Below are positions 46,451 through 57,227 of a stretch of 64,000 nucleotides of DNA, piece after piece; position 1 is the first letter of the stretch; every line of letters starts with the position of its first letter. The stretch lies in assembly GCF_000001735.4 (NCBI RefSeq), contig NC_003074.8:16251261-16315260 (forward strand), written 5' to 3'. The position numbers and the translations under genes were made by a program. The notes beneath the pieces were generated by a model. The model had not been told where the DNA came from, ran no database searches, and saw nothing but the letters and a program-made list of their open reading frames with translations. The DNA is from Arabidopsis thaliana. Taxonomy: Eukaryota; Streptophyta; Magnoliopsida; Brassicales; Brassicaceae.

Positions 46451-46589
46451 GGCTGCATCAATCGTGAAGCCTTGAGAGCTTGAAGACATTCCCCTGAGCT
46501 TCGACGGAGGAAGATTTCGCCTATACTGATTTCCGCCGTTTGAATTTGATCGGAGCATTTTGTTTTTTCACAAACTTTCATATCTTTAA

Positions 46590-46750
46590 CGACGTCGTTA
46601 GTACTGAAGAAAAACCCTAAAGAGTAAAGACCCTAACGGCGTCGTATTAAAACCCTAAAACGGCTTCGTATTAAAACCCTCTGTCTTATAAATAATCTCT
46701 TAAAACCCTTTCTTCTTCTCTTACATTTTCAGCTGCTCATAAACCCTAAA
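46590..46750 (+). promoter_or_regulatory. HD2A promoter with telo-boxes and a 24-bp tandem repeat
   Basis: AAACCCTAA-type telo-boxes sit at 46612-46620, 46650-46658 and 46741-46749. AACGGCGTCGTATTAAAACC (about 46635) is repeated as AACGGCTTCGTATTAAAACC (about 46659) with a 24-base period. Telo-boxes are common in promoters of plant ribosome-biogenesis and nucleolar genes, which suits a nucleolar deacetylase. The same spacer faces the broken synthetase on the other side. Confidence 0.65.
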
Positions 46751-46784
46751 AATCCTCTCTTTTTCTCAACCTTGATTCTTAGCC

Positions 46785-48325
46785 ATGGAGTTCTGGGGTA
46801 AGAATCTTCTCTGTTTTGTCTGAAGCTTTTTGGGTTTTTCTTAAAATCTGTTTTCGAACTCTCTTGTGGCTGCTTCCTTGTGTGGTGTAGTTGTGTAGCT
46901 TCATCTAGGGTTTTAAGTTGCAATATTCTCACATAGAAATGGTTATATTATATAGGAATTAGTGTGGTAGTGTATAACTTGAAGCTGTATCTTGATACTC
47001 ATGTTGGTTTTTGTTAAAACGATGTAATCAGGAATTGAAGTTAAATCAGGAAAGCCAGTTACAGTGACTCCTGAAGAAGGCATTCTTATCCACGTTTCTC
47101 AGGTTTAGTATCAAATCTTATTGATTTTGATTCTGAGAGTTGTTAGAGGTCTAGTGTAAACAATCTTGGATTGTTTATCTGTGTAGGCATCGCTTGGAGA
47201 ATGTAAAAACAAGAAGGGAGAGTTTGTGCCTTTACATGTAAAGGTTGGGAACCAGAACTTGGTTCTGGGAACTCTATCGACTGAGAACATCCCTCAGCTT
47301 TTCTGTGATTTGGTATTCGACAAGGAGTTTGAGCTTTCTCACACTTGGGGAAAAGGAAGTGTTTACTTTGTTGGATACAAAACTCCCAACATTGAGCCAC
47401 AAGGCTATTCTGGTGAGTTTGCAAGATAAAATCTGTTTCAATTCAATTATTCTGTTTGTAACTGTAATATTGGCTTGGTTGCTGATGATTCGTTTATGTG
47501 TTGTATTGATATATTCAGAGGAAGAAGAGGAAGAAGAGGAAGAAGTTCCTGCTGGTACTTAAACTAGACAGAGACTACTTGATTTGTGATCCTGATAATT
47601 GGTAATAACTAGTTCCATTTGCAGGGAATGCTGCCAAGGCTGTAGCTAAACCAAAGGCTAAGCCTGCAGAAGTGAAGCCAGCTGTTGATGATGAAGAGGA
47701 TGAGTCTGATTCTGACGGAGTGAGTTGTTATAGCTTTCTGTGATTTGTCTCTTTTTGTTTACCATTTCAGAATAATGACTGAGGAGATGAGACATCTTTT
47801 TTGAACAAATGTTGGTGACGCATTCTTGTGTTATGATTCTTGCAGATGGATGAAGATGATTCTGATGGTGAGGATTCTGAGGAAGAAGAGCCTACACCTA
47901 AGAAGCCTGCATCAAGCAAGAAGAGAGCTAATGAAACTACCCCTAAAGCACCTGTGTCAGCAAAGAAGGCGAAAGTAGCAGTTACTCCTCAGAAAACAGG
48001 TATAGATACAAACCATTCTCTTACATTATTCACTAAATTGGGAAACACGAGTATTCATTTGAACCTGCATCGTCTTCTTTGGCACAGATGAGAAGAAGAA
48101 AGGGGGAAAGGCTGCAAACCAGAGCCCAAAGTCGGCCAGTCAAGTCTCATGTGGTTCATGCAAGAAGTGAGACTCTCTCTCTTTCTCTAACTCTTGTCTT
48201 CACTGCTCAAAATTTCTGTTTGTTATAACATTTCGCTTGTTGGCTTATATCTCTTTGGCAGGACTTTCAACTCAGGGAATGCACTTGAGTCTCACAACAA
48301 GGCCAAGCACGCTGCTGCCAAGTGA
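46785..48325 (+). CDS. HDT1: Plant-specific histone deacetylase HD2A (HDT1)
   Basis: Eight coding exons: 46785-46797, 47032-47102, 47187-47412, 47519-47554, 47625-47719, 47846-47999, 48088-48166 and 48262-48325, joined in frame to 245 residues. The protein starts with the invariant MEFWG motif; the nucleoplasmin-like N-terminal domain (about 1-95) carries the conserved His25. An acidic tract of nine Glu in a row is encoded by a 36-base exon, followed by Asp/Glu-rich stretches (about 135-165), basic nuclear signals (KKPASSKKR), and a C-terminal C2H2 zinc finger (CGSCKKTFNSGNALESHNKAKH region, about 219-241). HD2 proteins are nucleolar; HD2A acts in rRNA gene silencing and nucleolar dominance, though whether it is itself the catalyst is debated. 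The first exon holds only 13 coding bases. I recall it as AT3G44750. Confidence 0.97.
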
Positions 48326-49899
48326 AGTGGTTTCTTATTAGAGCTTGTGATTTCTATGGAATTTTGCCTGTAGTCTTTATGAAACCTTCGGATTTTCTTA
48401 TATTTTCTTTTGATAACAAGAGTCTTAATGAAAGAGAGCCAGTTGGAGTCTTATTACCACTATATTTCAACATTCTATCTTGGCTCAAATGTGTTAATTT
48501 TAGATTCACGTTTTCACCATTTTCTGTTTCCACAAATCTGTTGGCCAATAGCAGAGTTTATTAGAAGAATAAATGAAGGTTTCACAACATTAAAAATGAT
48601 CAATCCTTTAAGCCAGCAACTAATTTGAAGAACAAATATCCTCTGTTTTCATTATTACGGTTCTAGTTTCTTCACTGCTCTTAATGCTAAGTGTATGATT
48701 GTATGATTGCATTACTAGACTCAAGCTTATAGCGTGGTTCTTTATCGGCTTTCAACTTTTAACAACTATCTTTGCCAATCATTTTCACAAGGCTCATGTT
48801 TTGGAGGAAACATTGACAGGAGTCTTTCACCAGTTTTTTTAACCCCAAAGGTTAAAAACCTGCCAACAAGTATTTCATAATAAACAATTTCTCTGGAAAC
48901 AATTACTAACAAAGAAATTGAAATCTTTCAAGAAACCAGAGAACTAGTATCAGCCACGGTTACAAAATTAGCTTCACACACGAAGAAACACAACACAAAA
49001 CCAGAAACTACTGATTTCTATTAGGAAATTATCAGAGCAATCAAACTTGAAAGACTGGAATTGGGCAAAATAAAGCATGATCATTTAAAAATGAAATAGT
49101 ACCTGTTAAAATGTAAATCCATGAACAATTGTAATTTATAGTAATCTGTAGAAATATTGTTGATCAACGAAAATTGTAATTGAGCACTAAAGATTTTTTC
49201 TCACTTCTCAGACACTCATAACAAAAGAAATATCTCATATCAAACCACTACTAAGCGATCATTACAAATCAAGTAAGATAATCTTCCAAGGACAATCAAT
49301 AACCATCTCTTTTCGAGTTCATCATAAATTTCAAAGTTAGTAATATCATATTTTTTTAATTAATACATAAACCACACAAACAAACAAGGTATTCAAGTTA
49401 GCACTAAACTACTCAACACAGAGATTAAGGTAAGAAAAAACCCATGTAACAAAGCAAGCAAATACTACACAACAAACAACCGAAGAAGTCATAACTTCAA
49501 AGCATAAACCACCATAAACCACACAAGCACATATTCAAGTCAGCATATTAGACCATACAATACACAGATTTAAGTAAGTACAGATCATGCGCAACTAACA
49601 AAATTCAAGCCATAGCTTCAAAGCATAAACCATGGTCCACATAATAGTCCATAAAACAACCAATAAAATCATATTCTCACATCTAAATGTTCGTAACAAT
49701 ACTAAACAAGTAAAAGGTATCTTTTTCACTTTATACCCTGCACTAAGGAGAGTGATTGTCAAATAGATTCCACTGAATCAGTTGCTCAGGTATTCAAAAG
49801 TAGAAGCTTGTTAACATAAGATTTCTAACATTGGTAACTATATCAACCAATCTAATACAAACATAGGAGAAGCACATGACAAAAACCACAGTTGAGAGA
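48326..49899. other. HD2A 3'UTR and AT-rich spacer with a loose repeat
   Basis: The HD2A 3'UTR probably takes the first 200-300 bases; open frames there have no domain. No gene is supported further on. A loosely repeated block lies at 49365-49640. Confidence 0.5.
49365..49640. repeat. Degenerate direct repeat, period near 125-145
   Basis: ATAAACCACACAA(A/G)CA, then TTCAAGT(T/C)AGCA and CACAGATT(-/T)AAG, recur in the same order at 49365-49435 and 49513-49575. CATA(A/G)CTTCAAAGCATAAACC occurs at 49490 and 49611. It is an old tandem duplication. Confidence 0.6.
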
Positions 49900-50496
49900 A
49901 TTACATGAAGAGTATGTAGACTGTTGTGAAAGTATTATCGAGAAACTCTTTGTGATCGATGAGAGAAGAATCCAGTCTCTGTCTTCTTATACGAACTAGA
50001 TCTGCAACGATAAGAAGAAAAAAAACGTTGTTAGATGAATATACAAGTCTTTGATCTCTTAACTGTACTCAAAATTAATTTCACGATAACTGAAATTGGA
50101 ACCCTAATTCAAAGAATCAGAAACACAAATCTTCAATTAATTTGAAGTGAAATCGAGTAAATCGAAATAAAAAACGATCGAAAGATTTTAAAAGAAAACC
50201 GATTTTTGAGAATTTGGAAGCCAGAGTTAATTCGATGAAGAGCATTATATAAATCTTTGTTTAATTTTACCCAAATCGAAGAGAGAACGAGAGAAAGAAC
50301 TTAAAAGCGATTTTGAAATTTTGAAACTCTCGATTACAGAAATTACTGAATGAAGATAATGATTAATCATCGATTTCAGAAAGCAAAATTATATATACGA
50401 AAACAGGATTAACCCAGATGAAACTGAAGAATTCGAACGAAAATTTACAGAGCAAATTTCAAAATCGCCGATGAAAGAGTCGCAGAGAAAGAGAAT
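49900..50496 (-). other. Possible minus-strand non-coding transcript
   Basis: On the minus strand TATCGTTGCAG (49998-50008 plus) is a good 3' splice site, and upstream (50100-50496) is C/T-rich leader-like sequence. The potential exons have no long open frame. This may be the leader of an unannotated or non-coding gene; the retroposon at 50507 sits at its 5' edge. The evidence is weak. Confidence 0.25.
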
Positions 50497-50506
50497 AATA
50501 GAAACC
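50497..50506 (+). repeat. Left target-site duplication of the retroposon
   Basis: AATAGAAACC matches 51830-51839 exactly, directly outside the poly(A)-tailed insert. Confidence 0.65.
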
Positions 50507-51829
50507 CGGTTTCCGTTTTTAGTAATGTTTTGTGCGTGTGAGTCACGCGACCCCAATATTTTCTCTCGTTTGTGAAAGAGCGAAACCTAGATCGAAAATT
50601 CGTTTTGTCCTCTCCGGCGACGGTGTTCCTTACCGTTTGCCGGAGAGGACCACTCTCTTCTTTCCCTTTCTCTAGTTGTCTTCTCCGTGTTGTCTTTGTC
50701 GATCCGGTGGTGCTCTGACCTTGGTTGGATTTTCGTCTCTTGATGGTGGTGTTGCCGCAAGAAGTTTCGCTTGTGGGGCAGTTTGCTACTGTCTCATGTC
50801 GAGCTCTTGTTTACGGTGCTTGTGGACGGTGCTATGACAGGGTTCTTCGCCGGAGTGTGTAGCTTTTTTCTGCTCTCGTGCGGCGAGCTACTCGTAGTTT
50901 CTGGTCGTGGCTCCGATGAGGCGTCTTTTCAACGGTTTAGCTCCTAGCGGCAGGACCTTTCGCTCGGCCTGAGAAACCGGTGGTGCATCGCCGTGTTCTT
51001 CAGTCATCGTCGTTGTTTCTTTGGGGTGCGGACTCTCCGGATTGTCTTGATGGGACGGTTCTTCTTTTCTCGGGCCTCTCTATCCTTGTTTTCTCCAGCT
51101 CCGGTTGGTGTCGTCGCTGGATCCGACGGGCTTCTCCTTTGGAGGCAAGCCTCAGGGTCACTTTTGTGATCTTGGCTTGTTCGTTGCGGTTAGACGCGTT
51201 GGGGATTCTGGTTGTTGGTGGTCATCGTGTCTCCTCCTTTGGTGGGTTGTTGAAGGTGGTAGCTTCTTCAGCCATGGGTACAGCTTCTCCGTGCCCGTTT
51301 GTCTTTGTCCCCGTGGCTTCTTCTCCGTTTTGCTTTAAGGTAGAGTTTTGTTGTTTTGGTGTTGTCGGTTTATGTTTTTGTTGCTTTGGTTAGCTTTTGG
51401 TGTATTGGTTGGGTTTGTCGAGTAGAATAGAGGGGGCGAATAAGTCTAAGTGGCGATACTATCTCAGATAGCATAGAAGTCCATGATTGCTTATACGTTT
51501 TTGCGTTAGTTTTCGGAGAAATTGTAGGCTTCTATCTTGAGGTTTTGTGAACGGGCCTTACATAGATTTGCTCGTGGCAACTAAGATGAGGACTCCAGTT
51601 ATTTGGTTCTGTGGCAACCACGCAAATTTTCGAGTTTCGCGGATTTGGAATCTGTGTTTCTCCTTACAACTTGACTTTGACCGCTTAGCAGTGATCCTTT
51701 GCAATTTGAGTTGTAATGTTGTCTTTATATTTCTGTAGATTGCTTTAATCTGTTTCATGTTTTCCCTGTAATTCTGTCAAAAATGAAAATGGTATAAAAT
51801 TTAACCTTTTATTAAAAAAAAAAAAAAAA
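50507..51829 (+). mobile_element. Poly(A)-tailed retroposon, LINE-like, no intact ORF
   Basis: The insert ends in about 18 A and is flanked by AATAGAAACC on both sides. The body is GT-rich and higher in GC than the neighbourhood, with TCCTCTCCGGCGACGG and a matching CGTTTGCCGGAGAGGA (about 50613 and 50635) forming an inverted repeat. A 137-codon open frame (50980-51393) has no reverse transcriptase, endonuclease or other domain. Poly(A) plus a target-site duplication means target-primed reverse transcription. It could be an internally deleted LINE or a processed transcript of unknown origin. Confidence 0.65.
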
Positions 51830-51839
51830 AATAGAAACC
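51830..51839 (+). repeat. Right target-site duplication of the retroposon
   Basis: AATAGAAACC directly after the A run, identical to 50497-50506. Confidence 0.65.
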
Positions 51840-52544
51840 TTTTTTTTACTGACATTATATAAGCCACGTGGCACATTTCTAACGTTCTCGCCAATGCCAA
51901 TAACGGCTACATTACGTTTTAGGAACAAATGTTTTGATTTTTGCGTGTTGTGATTAGTGAATGTGGCCACGTCATAAGCGTTACATGTAAAATTTGTTAA
52001 ATATTGAAGTAAAACATGCCAAAAAACACACAAAAAAAAACTAAGATAAAAGCAAATTACAAAGACATCTGTTGTGTAAACATGATCACATTATCGTTAA
52101 GAAAATAAAATACTATTATTCAAAACTGAAACATGTTGACACAAAATTATTTTACTGAATTTATTTATCCTTTAAAATAAACATATGAAGTCTTCAAATC
52201 CTAATCATCAATGAGTATATTTAATGTTTGATAATTCTGATTACTAACAATCTAGTATCTTTGCTAAAGTTAATTTGTAGTTAACAACTTAACATGTGGT
52301 TTATATAGGTCGTTCATGCTGCCTTTTATACTCTCTTATTCAAGTGTAGTGATCTCGATTTTTAAGGAATTATGAAATTGGAGGGAAAAAAAAGTTGTGA
52401 TGTTTTGGTTTCTACATAAAGTGTAGTGATCTCGATTTTTGGTTGTTTGTGGATGATGCAGCATCATCAAAATATCTTTTTATGATTTCAGATTTTACAG
52501 AACCAAAACCCAACCAAAAATGAATAAAGAATCATTCTGGTTCA
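51840..52544. other. Spacer before the tandem membrane-protein family
   Basis: No gene is seen. AGTGTAGTGATCTCGATTTTT occurs twice, at about 52344 and 52421, a 77-base direct repeat. Confidence 0.5.
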
Positions 52545-52690
52545 ATTCACACTAACTTAACCGGAACACAACAATATTGGGGAACCGGTTGAACCGGGTC
52601 AAATAAGGTCAACAGATGTTAAAAACAAATGGGCCTAGAAAAGCCCTAACATTGTCTTTCAAACCGACACCTAATTGGATTATATTGATC
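52545..52690 (+). repeat. Promoter block of family copy 1
   Basis: TTCAATTCACACTAAC, AGATGTTAAAAACAAATGGGCCTAGAAA and AAACCGACACC(T/A)AATT recur in the same order at 54168-54290, upstream of copy 3. TGGGCC is a site-II-like motif. The promoters were duplicated along with the coding regions. Confidence 0.8.
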
Positions 52691-52786
52691 ACGTAAACTC
52701 GTAATTTCGATTTAGGTTTTTCTCAACAAAATTTCTTCAATCTTCACTTTCATCAAGATTTTTCATCTTTCTTCTCACTCAAAACG

Positions 52787-53215
52787 ATGACACAAAGAGG
52801 ATTCACATACAGATTGATTCCCTCCGACGAGTATTTCATCAAATTCACGTTAACACTCAACGTTATCCTTGTTGCAACGGTGCTTATACTATATAATATG
52901 ATGGGTCGAGCGAGAGATCCTGAGTTCGTAAACATTGAGTTATCGAATTTAACTTTTCGTCAGTCGATGTGGCTTTTAGCTGAGTGGATGGCACTTTCTT
53001 GTTGCTATAAGTCAACTCACTGCGTAGTATCTACCTGGTACGATGGTAAGACCATTGATTTCGAAAGAATTGACAAAGAGATTGCTACGGTCTATGGTTT
53101 CTTCACTTTGGTCTTTTTGCTTATGAACTTTTTCGGATTCTTCTGGGGAGTTTTATGTCTACTTGTTTCTCCTCCGTTTCTCTTTTTGGTTATTCGTCAA
53201 GTTCAGAAACGTTAG
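52787..53215 (+). CDS. Unrecognised small membrane protein, copy 1 (intact)
   Basis: An intronless 142-residue protein. Hydrophobic helices are at about 17-38 (TLTLNVILVATVLILYNM), 60-75 and 103-136 (FFTLVFLLMNFFGFFWGV, then LCLLVSPPFLFLVI). Between helices 1 and 2 is a polar segment with LTFRQSMWLL. No catalytic residues or known domain are visible, and I do not recognise the family; a lineage-specific small membrane protein is the best description. Two damaged relatives follow in tandem (53500 and 54388) and the start here has the normal AACGATGAC context shared with copy 3 (AACGATGAA). Confidence 0.65.
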   Translation: MTQRGFTYRLIPSDEYFIKFTLTLNVILVATVLILYNMMGRARDPEFVNIELSNLTFRQSMWLLAEWMALSCCYKSTHCVVSTWYDGKTIDFERIDKEIATVYGFFTLVFLLMNFFGFFWGVLCLLVSPPFLFLVIRQVQKR

Positions 53216-53499
53216 AGAATCTCAAGATTAGATTGCTTGGAGCTGAAGATTCAACCACAACGATTAGTTTTAGGGTTTTTCTTTTTTTTCTTTTAGGGTT
53301 GAATCGTTTGGTGGTGATTTTTATTTTCAGGTGTTGTAATTACTGCTACGAGTAATCTAAAGCTTAGATGCTTCGGGATAAAATTCAAATCTACGGTTAG
53401 GGTTTTTTTCTGGTGTTGTAAATACTTCAATCATGAGTTTGGTATAGATTTATTGAATTCAGATTTTACTATAGTCTATGTTATTAAAGAGTTTGCTTG

Positions 53500-53830
53500 A
53501 TGATTTGCATACTTGCTCAACTATCTAAGCACGAGCTTGAACAACTTCGAGTTATCAAAAGTAACTTTTCATGAGACGATGGGGCTTTTGACTATGTTCA
53601 TGTTGTTAGCTAATTTGTGCTTACCTGATAACTGGACCATATATCACTCGTTCATCGCTGTTTTGTCCGGCGAAAAGACCATTGATTTAAAAAAAAAGAA
53701 CTGAAAAAGAGATAGGTATGATTTTAGTTTCTTGGCTTTGGCTTCTCATGAACATGTTCAGATTCTTCTGGGGAGTTTTATGTCTACCTGTTCCTCCTCC
53801 ATTTCTCTTTTTGGTTCAACAATTTTCCTC
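53500..53830 (+). pseudogene. Membrane-protein family copy 2, 5'-truncated and broken
   Basis: NFELSKVTFHETMGLLTMFM matches the middle of copies 1 and 3 (NIELSNLTFRQSMWLL; NFEISKVTFREAMGLL). The frame stops after EKTIDLKKKN, but GATTCTTCTGGGGAGTTTTA and the C-terminal LPVPPPFLFLV persist in another frame. The first helix is missing. Confidence 0.8.
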
Positions 53831-54164
53831 CATTGGATTTTGACTGCTTATAACTGAAGAGTTTTTTTTTTGGGTTGAATTGTTTAGTAGTGGTGATTTT
53901 TAGTTTCCTGGTGTAATCTCGAGATTAGATTGCTTGGAGAAGAAGGTTCGAATTTGGGGATTAGTTTCTTTTTTTTGAAGGATAGAATCGTTTTGTTTGT
54001 TGAGTGAGTTTGGTTTCAGATCTTGTACTGCTATGATTCTGCCACTAAGTAAAACACTTTAGAGCGAAAGCAAAATATATTGATTTGTCAAATTATAAAT
54101 TGGACTCTCCTTAATCCTTAGAAAAAAAAATGAACTGTCCTTCCAAAATTAAAGACTCGAGCTG

Positions 54165-54290
54165 GTTTAATTCACACTAACCAAACCGGAATACAAGAAG
54201 ATTTGGTCAAATAAGGTCACGAACAGATGTTAAAAACAAATGGGCCTAGAAATTAAAACCCTAACGTTCTTTAAAACCGACACCAAATTA
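54165..54290 (+). repeat. Promoter block of family copy 3
   Basis: This is the duplicate of 52545-52690, with the same motif order and the AAATGGGCCTAGAAA core intact. Confidence 0.8.
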
Positions 54291-54387
54291 ACATTATAAA
54301 ACCACTGTTCATCTCCAAATATCTTCTTGCAACTTCTCATCTTCACTTTCTTAAAGATTACGCTTCTTTCTCTTCTGTTACTTAACG

Positions 54388-54957
54388 ATGAAGAAATTGG
54401 GATTGACTTGCAGATGGATAGCTTCGGATGCAGTTTTCAACAAACTCTCGCTCAAATTCAACGTTCTCGTTGTTGTAACGCTGATGTTGCTGAGGATCTG
54501 GGGAGAATCTAACTTCATCGATTTCGTTAACTTTGAGATATCGAAAGTAACTTTCCGTGAGGCGATGGGGCTTTTGACTCTGATGATGGCTTATTTTTAC
54601 TACTTGGGAAGTTTACGCTGGATTGTATCTGAGTTGCTTGAGCTTAACGATCCATTGGTAAGGATTGAAAAAAGAGTTGGCTATGATATATGGTTTCTTG
54701 ACTCTGGCCTTTTACCTCGTGAACCTGTTTGGATTCTTCTGGGGAATTTTATGGCTACTAGTTTCTCCTCCGAGTATTCTTTTGGTTATTCGATTCGCCA
54801 AGTCCATTACCTTTTGAGAATCTCAAGATTAGATTCCTTGGAGATGAAGATTCAACTTAATTCAGCATATGGATTTTTTGGGGTTCCTCTTTTAGGATTG
54901 AATCGTTTGGTGGTGATTTTTTTGGTTTTTAGGTGTTGTAATTACTGCGATGAGTAA
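54388..54957 (+). CDS. Membrane-protein family copy 3, frame-shifted C-terminus
   Basis: The open frame gives 189 residues. The first 100 follow copy 1 (WIASDAVFNKLSLKFNVLVV; FEISKVTFREAMGLL). Near 54685 the frame changes: the family-like YGFLTLAFYLVNLFGFFWG is present one base out of phase, while the frame in use gives an unrelated tail (IWFLDSGLLPREPVW and on) that happens to stay open to 54957. So this is either a pseudogene or a gene with a new C-terminus of about 90 residues. The tail runs into what is 3'UTR-like sequence in copy 1 (RCCNYC(Y/D)E). Confidence 0.5.
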   Translation: MKKLGLTCRWIASDAVFNKLSLKFNVLVVVTLMLLRIWGESNFIDFVNFEISKVTFREAMGLLTLMMAYFYYLGSLRWIVSELLELNDPLVRIEKRVGYDIWFLDSGLLPREPVWILLGNFMATSFSSEYSFGYSIRQVHYLLRISRLDSLEMKIQLNSAYGFFGVPLLGLNRLVVIFLVFRCCNYCDE

Positions 54958-55050
54958 TCTCAAGGTTTGATGCTTGGGGATGAAGGTTCAAATCTGGGTT
55001 TTTAGGTTTTTTTCTATTGTTGAATCGTTTCGTGGTGATTTTGTTTTGTC

Positions 55051-55340
55051 TTTTTTTTTGATGTAAAATTTTATTCACAAAAAAGGGTTTTACAATGAAT
55101 GCAAAATAAAGAAGTTATAGAAGAGTATTACAACTTGGAAGGATCATTAGCGATTATGGGTTTCGAAATCAATATATATGGCAGCCTGCCTTTGTATTTA
55201 GTTGACCCAGTCATTTACCAAAGTTCTTAGCCGGTTTCGTACAATTCTTATCGATAAGTTTTGCAAGCTTTGAGGCTAGTGTGGGTGACTCACCATTCCG
55301 TTTACTATTCCGTTCTCGCCAAAGACTAAATAAAGAGATG
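55051..55340 (-). mobile_element. LINE 3' fragment (minus orientation)
   Basis: On the minus strand the frame SLFSLWRERNSKRNGESP, then LAKLIDKNCTKP and NFGK, ends at TGA (55213-55211). FxLWxERNxxR near the C-terminus is typical of plant non-LTR reverse-transcriptase proteins. It is followed by a 3'UTR and a short A run (T run in plus, 55051-55059). Only the last 40 or so residues are recognisable; the 5' edge past 55340 is not clear. It lies directly against the 3' end of family copy 3. Confidence 0.7.
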
Positions 55341-56984
55341 AAAAACGTACCTCAACACAAACGAATGTAATCGTGGAGTCAGATCAGCATGGAGTAGAAG
55401 AGGTCATGAGTAAGGGAATTAGAGACTACCAGCTTGTCGTAAATCGAAGACCATGCATTTCCCGAGTGAGTGTTTACCAGATTTTAGAGGAGTATGAAGT
55501 ATGAACATAAGGAAAAAATGATCCCTTTTTTCTACAACTTTCTTACACAAAAACGTAATTACTATTGACACTAACATTCCACTTTACCAATCTAGCTTCT
55601 GTAAATGTCGTTAATGTAAAGACAAGTGGTGTAGAATAATACAGTAGTTTAGTGCTGGGAATGATGACTAATGTGATTTTATTTTGTGTTAGAGAAGAGA
55701 AACTTGCGGATTTACTTCAGCACAACAAAGCAAATCCTTACGAGATTGACATATGAATTACGACTAAGGTTGAGGACAAAAAGATATTATGGAGACCAAA
55801 TATATAAAAGAAAATACTTAAACAGCAGGAATTATAATCCTTATGAGATTGACATATGAATTACGACTAAGGTTGACATCAAGCTTTGATTACAAGAAAG
55901 TGCATATGAGTAATAACCAGGTGTGAAACATAAATTGTACGTAGGATTTCATTTTAGGGTCGAATATAACAAGACTGTGATCCTCGACATTTGTATCCAA
56001 AAGCAGTAATGATTTCTTATTCTTCATAACCTTGATCAGAGTGAACACTTGGGTAGATACATGTAGATGTAAAATTCATTCCTCATTATGTAGTGAGTGC
56101 TCTTCTCTGAATCAATGGTTTATAAACATGTAGCGAATCGTATTAAGGTGATGTTTGTTTGTGCATCTAGATTGCATCCAAATGCTATATCAAGATGATG
56201 AATTCAATCTGTGTTTGTTTCTGTATTTGGTTGTGCATTTGGATGCTTAACAGATTAATTTTTATTTTATTTGTTTGTTTAATTTTTGTAAATTTGCATG
56301 CATCTCCATTTCGATGTATCTATTAATAACAAAATGACTAAACTGAATATATTTATGTTCTAAATTATATTTACAAGTTTACAACTTAATAGTTTCCAAA
56401 AATATATTTAAAATTATTAATTTATATTTTCATAACATAGTTAAATTGAATCAATTATATTTGTAGAAAAAATAAAAACATTATAATAAAATATATTTCA
56501 AACATATAATAAAATCAATCTAAAAATAGACATTTCCAATTAAATAATGATAAAATTTTCATTAATAATTATATATATATATAATTTCGTTTTAATAGTT
56601 TGATAAATCTAAATATAAAACATTAGATATATCATATTTTCAATTAAAAGAAATAGTAAAAAAATTCCTAAATAATTTAGTTTTTTTTTTTTAATTTTCA
56701 ACGTTATTTTTTAATTTTCCTGTTTTTTTTATAGTTTAGCATTATTCTTTGTTAATCTAAACTCCAAGGGATTAGTTTGGGTTGGAGCCTCCAACTTGGA
56801 GGTTTACAAAACGTTTAAACTACTCTAGCACGTATGAGATTCTAACAAAAAAAAACTCAAAAGCGGGAAACAAAATTTTGAAAACTCAGGGCCATAATCG
56901 TAAATTAACATGCCGATTGTTTCAAAAGAACCAGATAAATTAGCTGGCCTCACTACTCTATTTCGCAACGTTAACTCTTCCCCT
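55341..56984. other. Spacer, mostly repeats and AT-rich DNA
   Basis: No gene is supported. A 41-base direct repeat is at 55733 and 55836. TGTTTGTTT(G/C)TG with GCAT(C/T)(T/-)(A/G)GAT motifs repeats at about 56153, 56209 and 56236 around AAATGC, which suggests a small terminal-inverted or hAT-like relic. From 56330 to 56750 the sequence is very AT-rich. Confidence 0.5.
55733..55876 (+). repeat. 41-bp direct repeat
   Basis: AATCCTTACGAGATTGACAT... (55733-55773) and AATCCTTATGAGATTGACAT... (55836-55876) are identical over 41 bases apart from one C/T change, 103 bases apart. Confidence 0.85.
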
Positions 56985-57227
56985 TCCACAAGTAACGGTC
57001 AGCGAAAGTTGAAATTTCAAAATTCATTTCTTCAAATCCTCTTTGATCTTTGAGAATAACGCGTTAGGGTTTACATAATCGCATGGAGAAGCGAATTTTA
57101 TTTTCTATCTTCTTCTGATTCTTTTCTCTGATCAATTGAATTGCGTCTCTGATTCGTTGGGTCAATTCAAATCGGGATCCAAGGGTTTTGATTTTGGGTC
57201 GGTGATATTCTGACGAAATCGAAGAAG
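56985..57227 (+). promoter_or_regulatory. Probable promoter and leader exon of the tandem array
   Basis: GCGTTAGGGTTTAC and TGATTCTTTTCTCTGATC look like Arabidopsis leader sequence, and GAAGAAG followed by GTACAAAACG (57228) is a fair donor site. A leader intron would then run to the first exon-like block (57788). There is no long coding start here. Confidence 0.4.

Noticed and set aside
48322-48628. Open frames after HD2A
   Set aside because: They lie in the HD2A 3'UTR, overlap the stop and have no domain.
50980-51393. 137-codon open frame in the retroposon
   Set aside because: Compositional frame in GT-rich DNA; no reverse transcriptase, nuclease or other motif.
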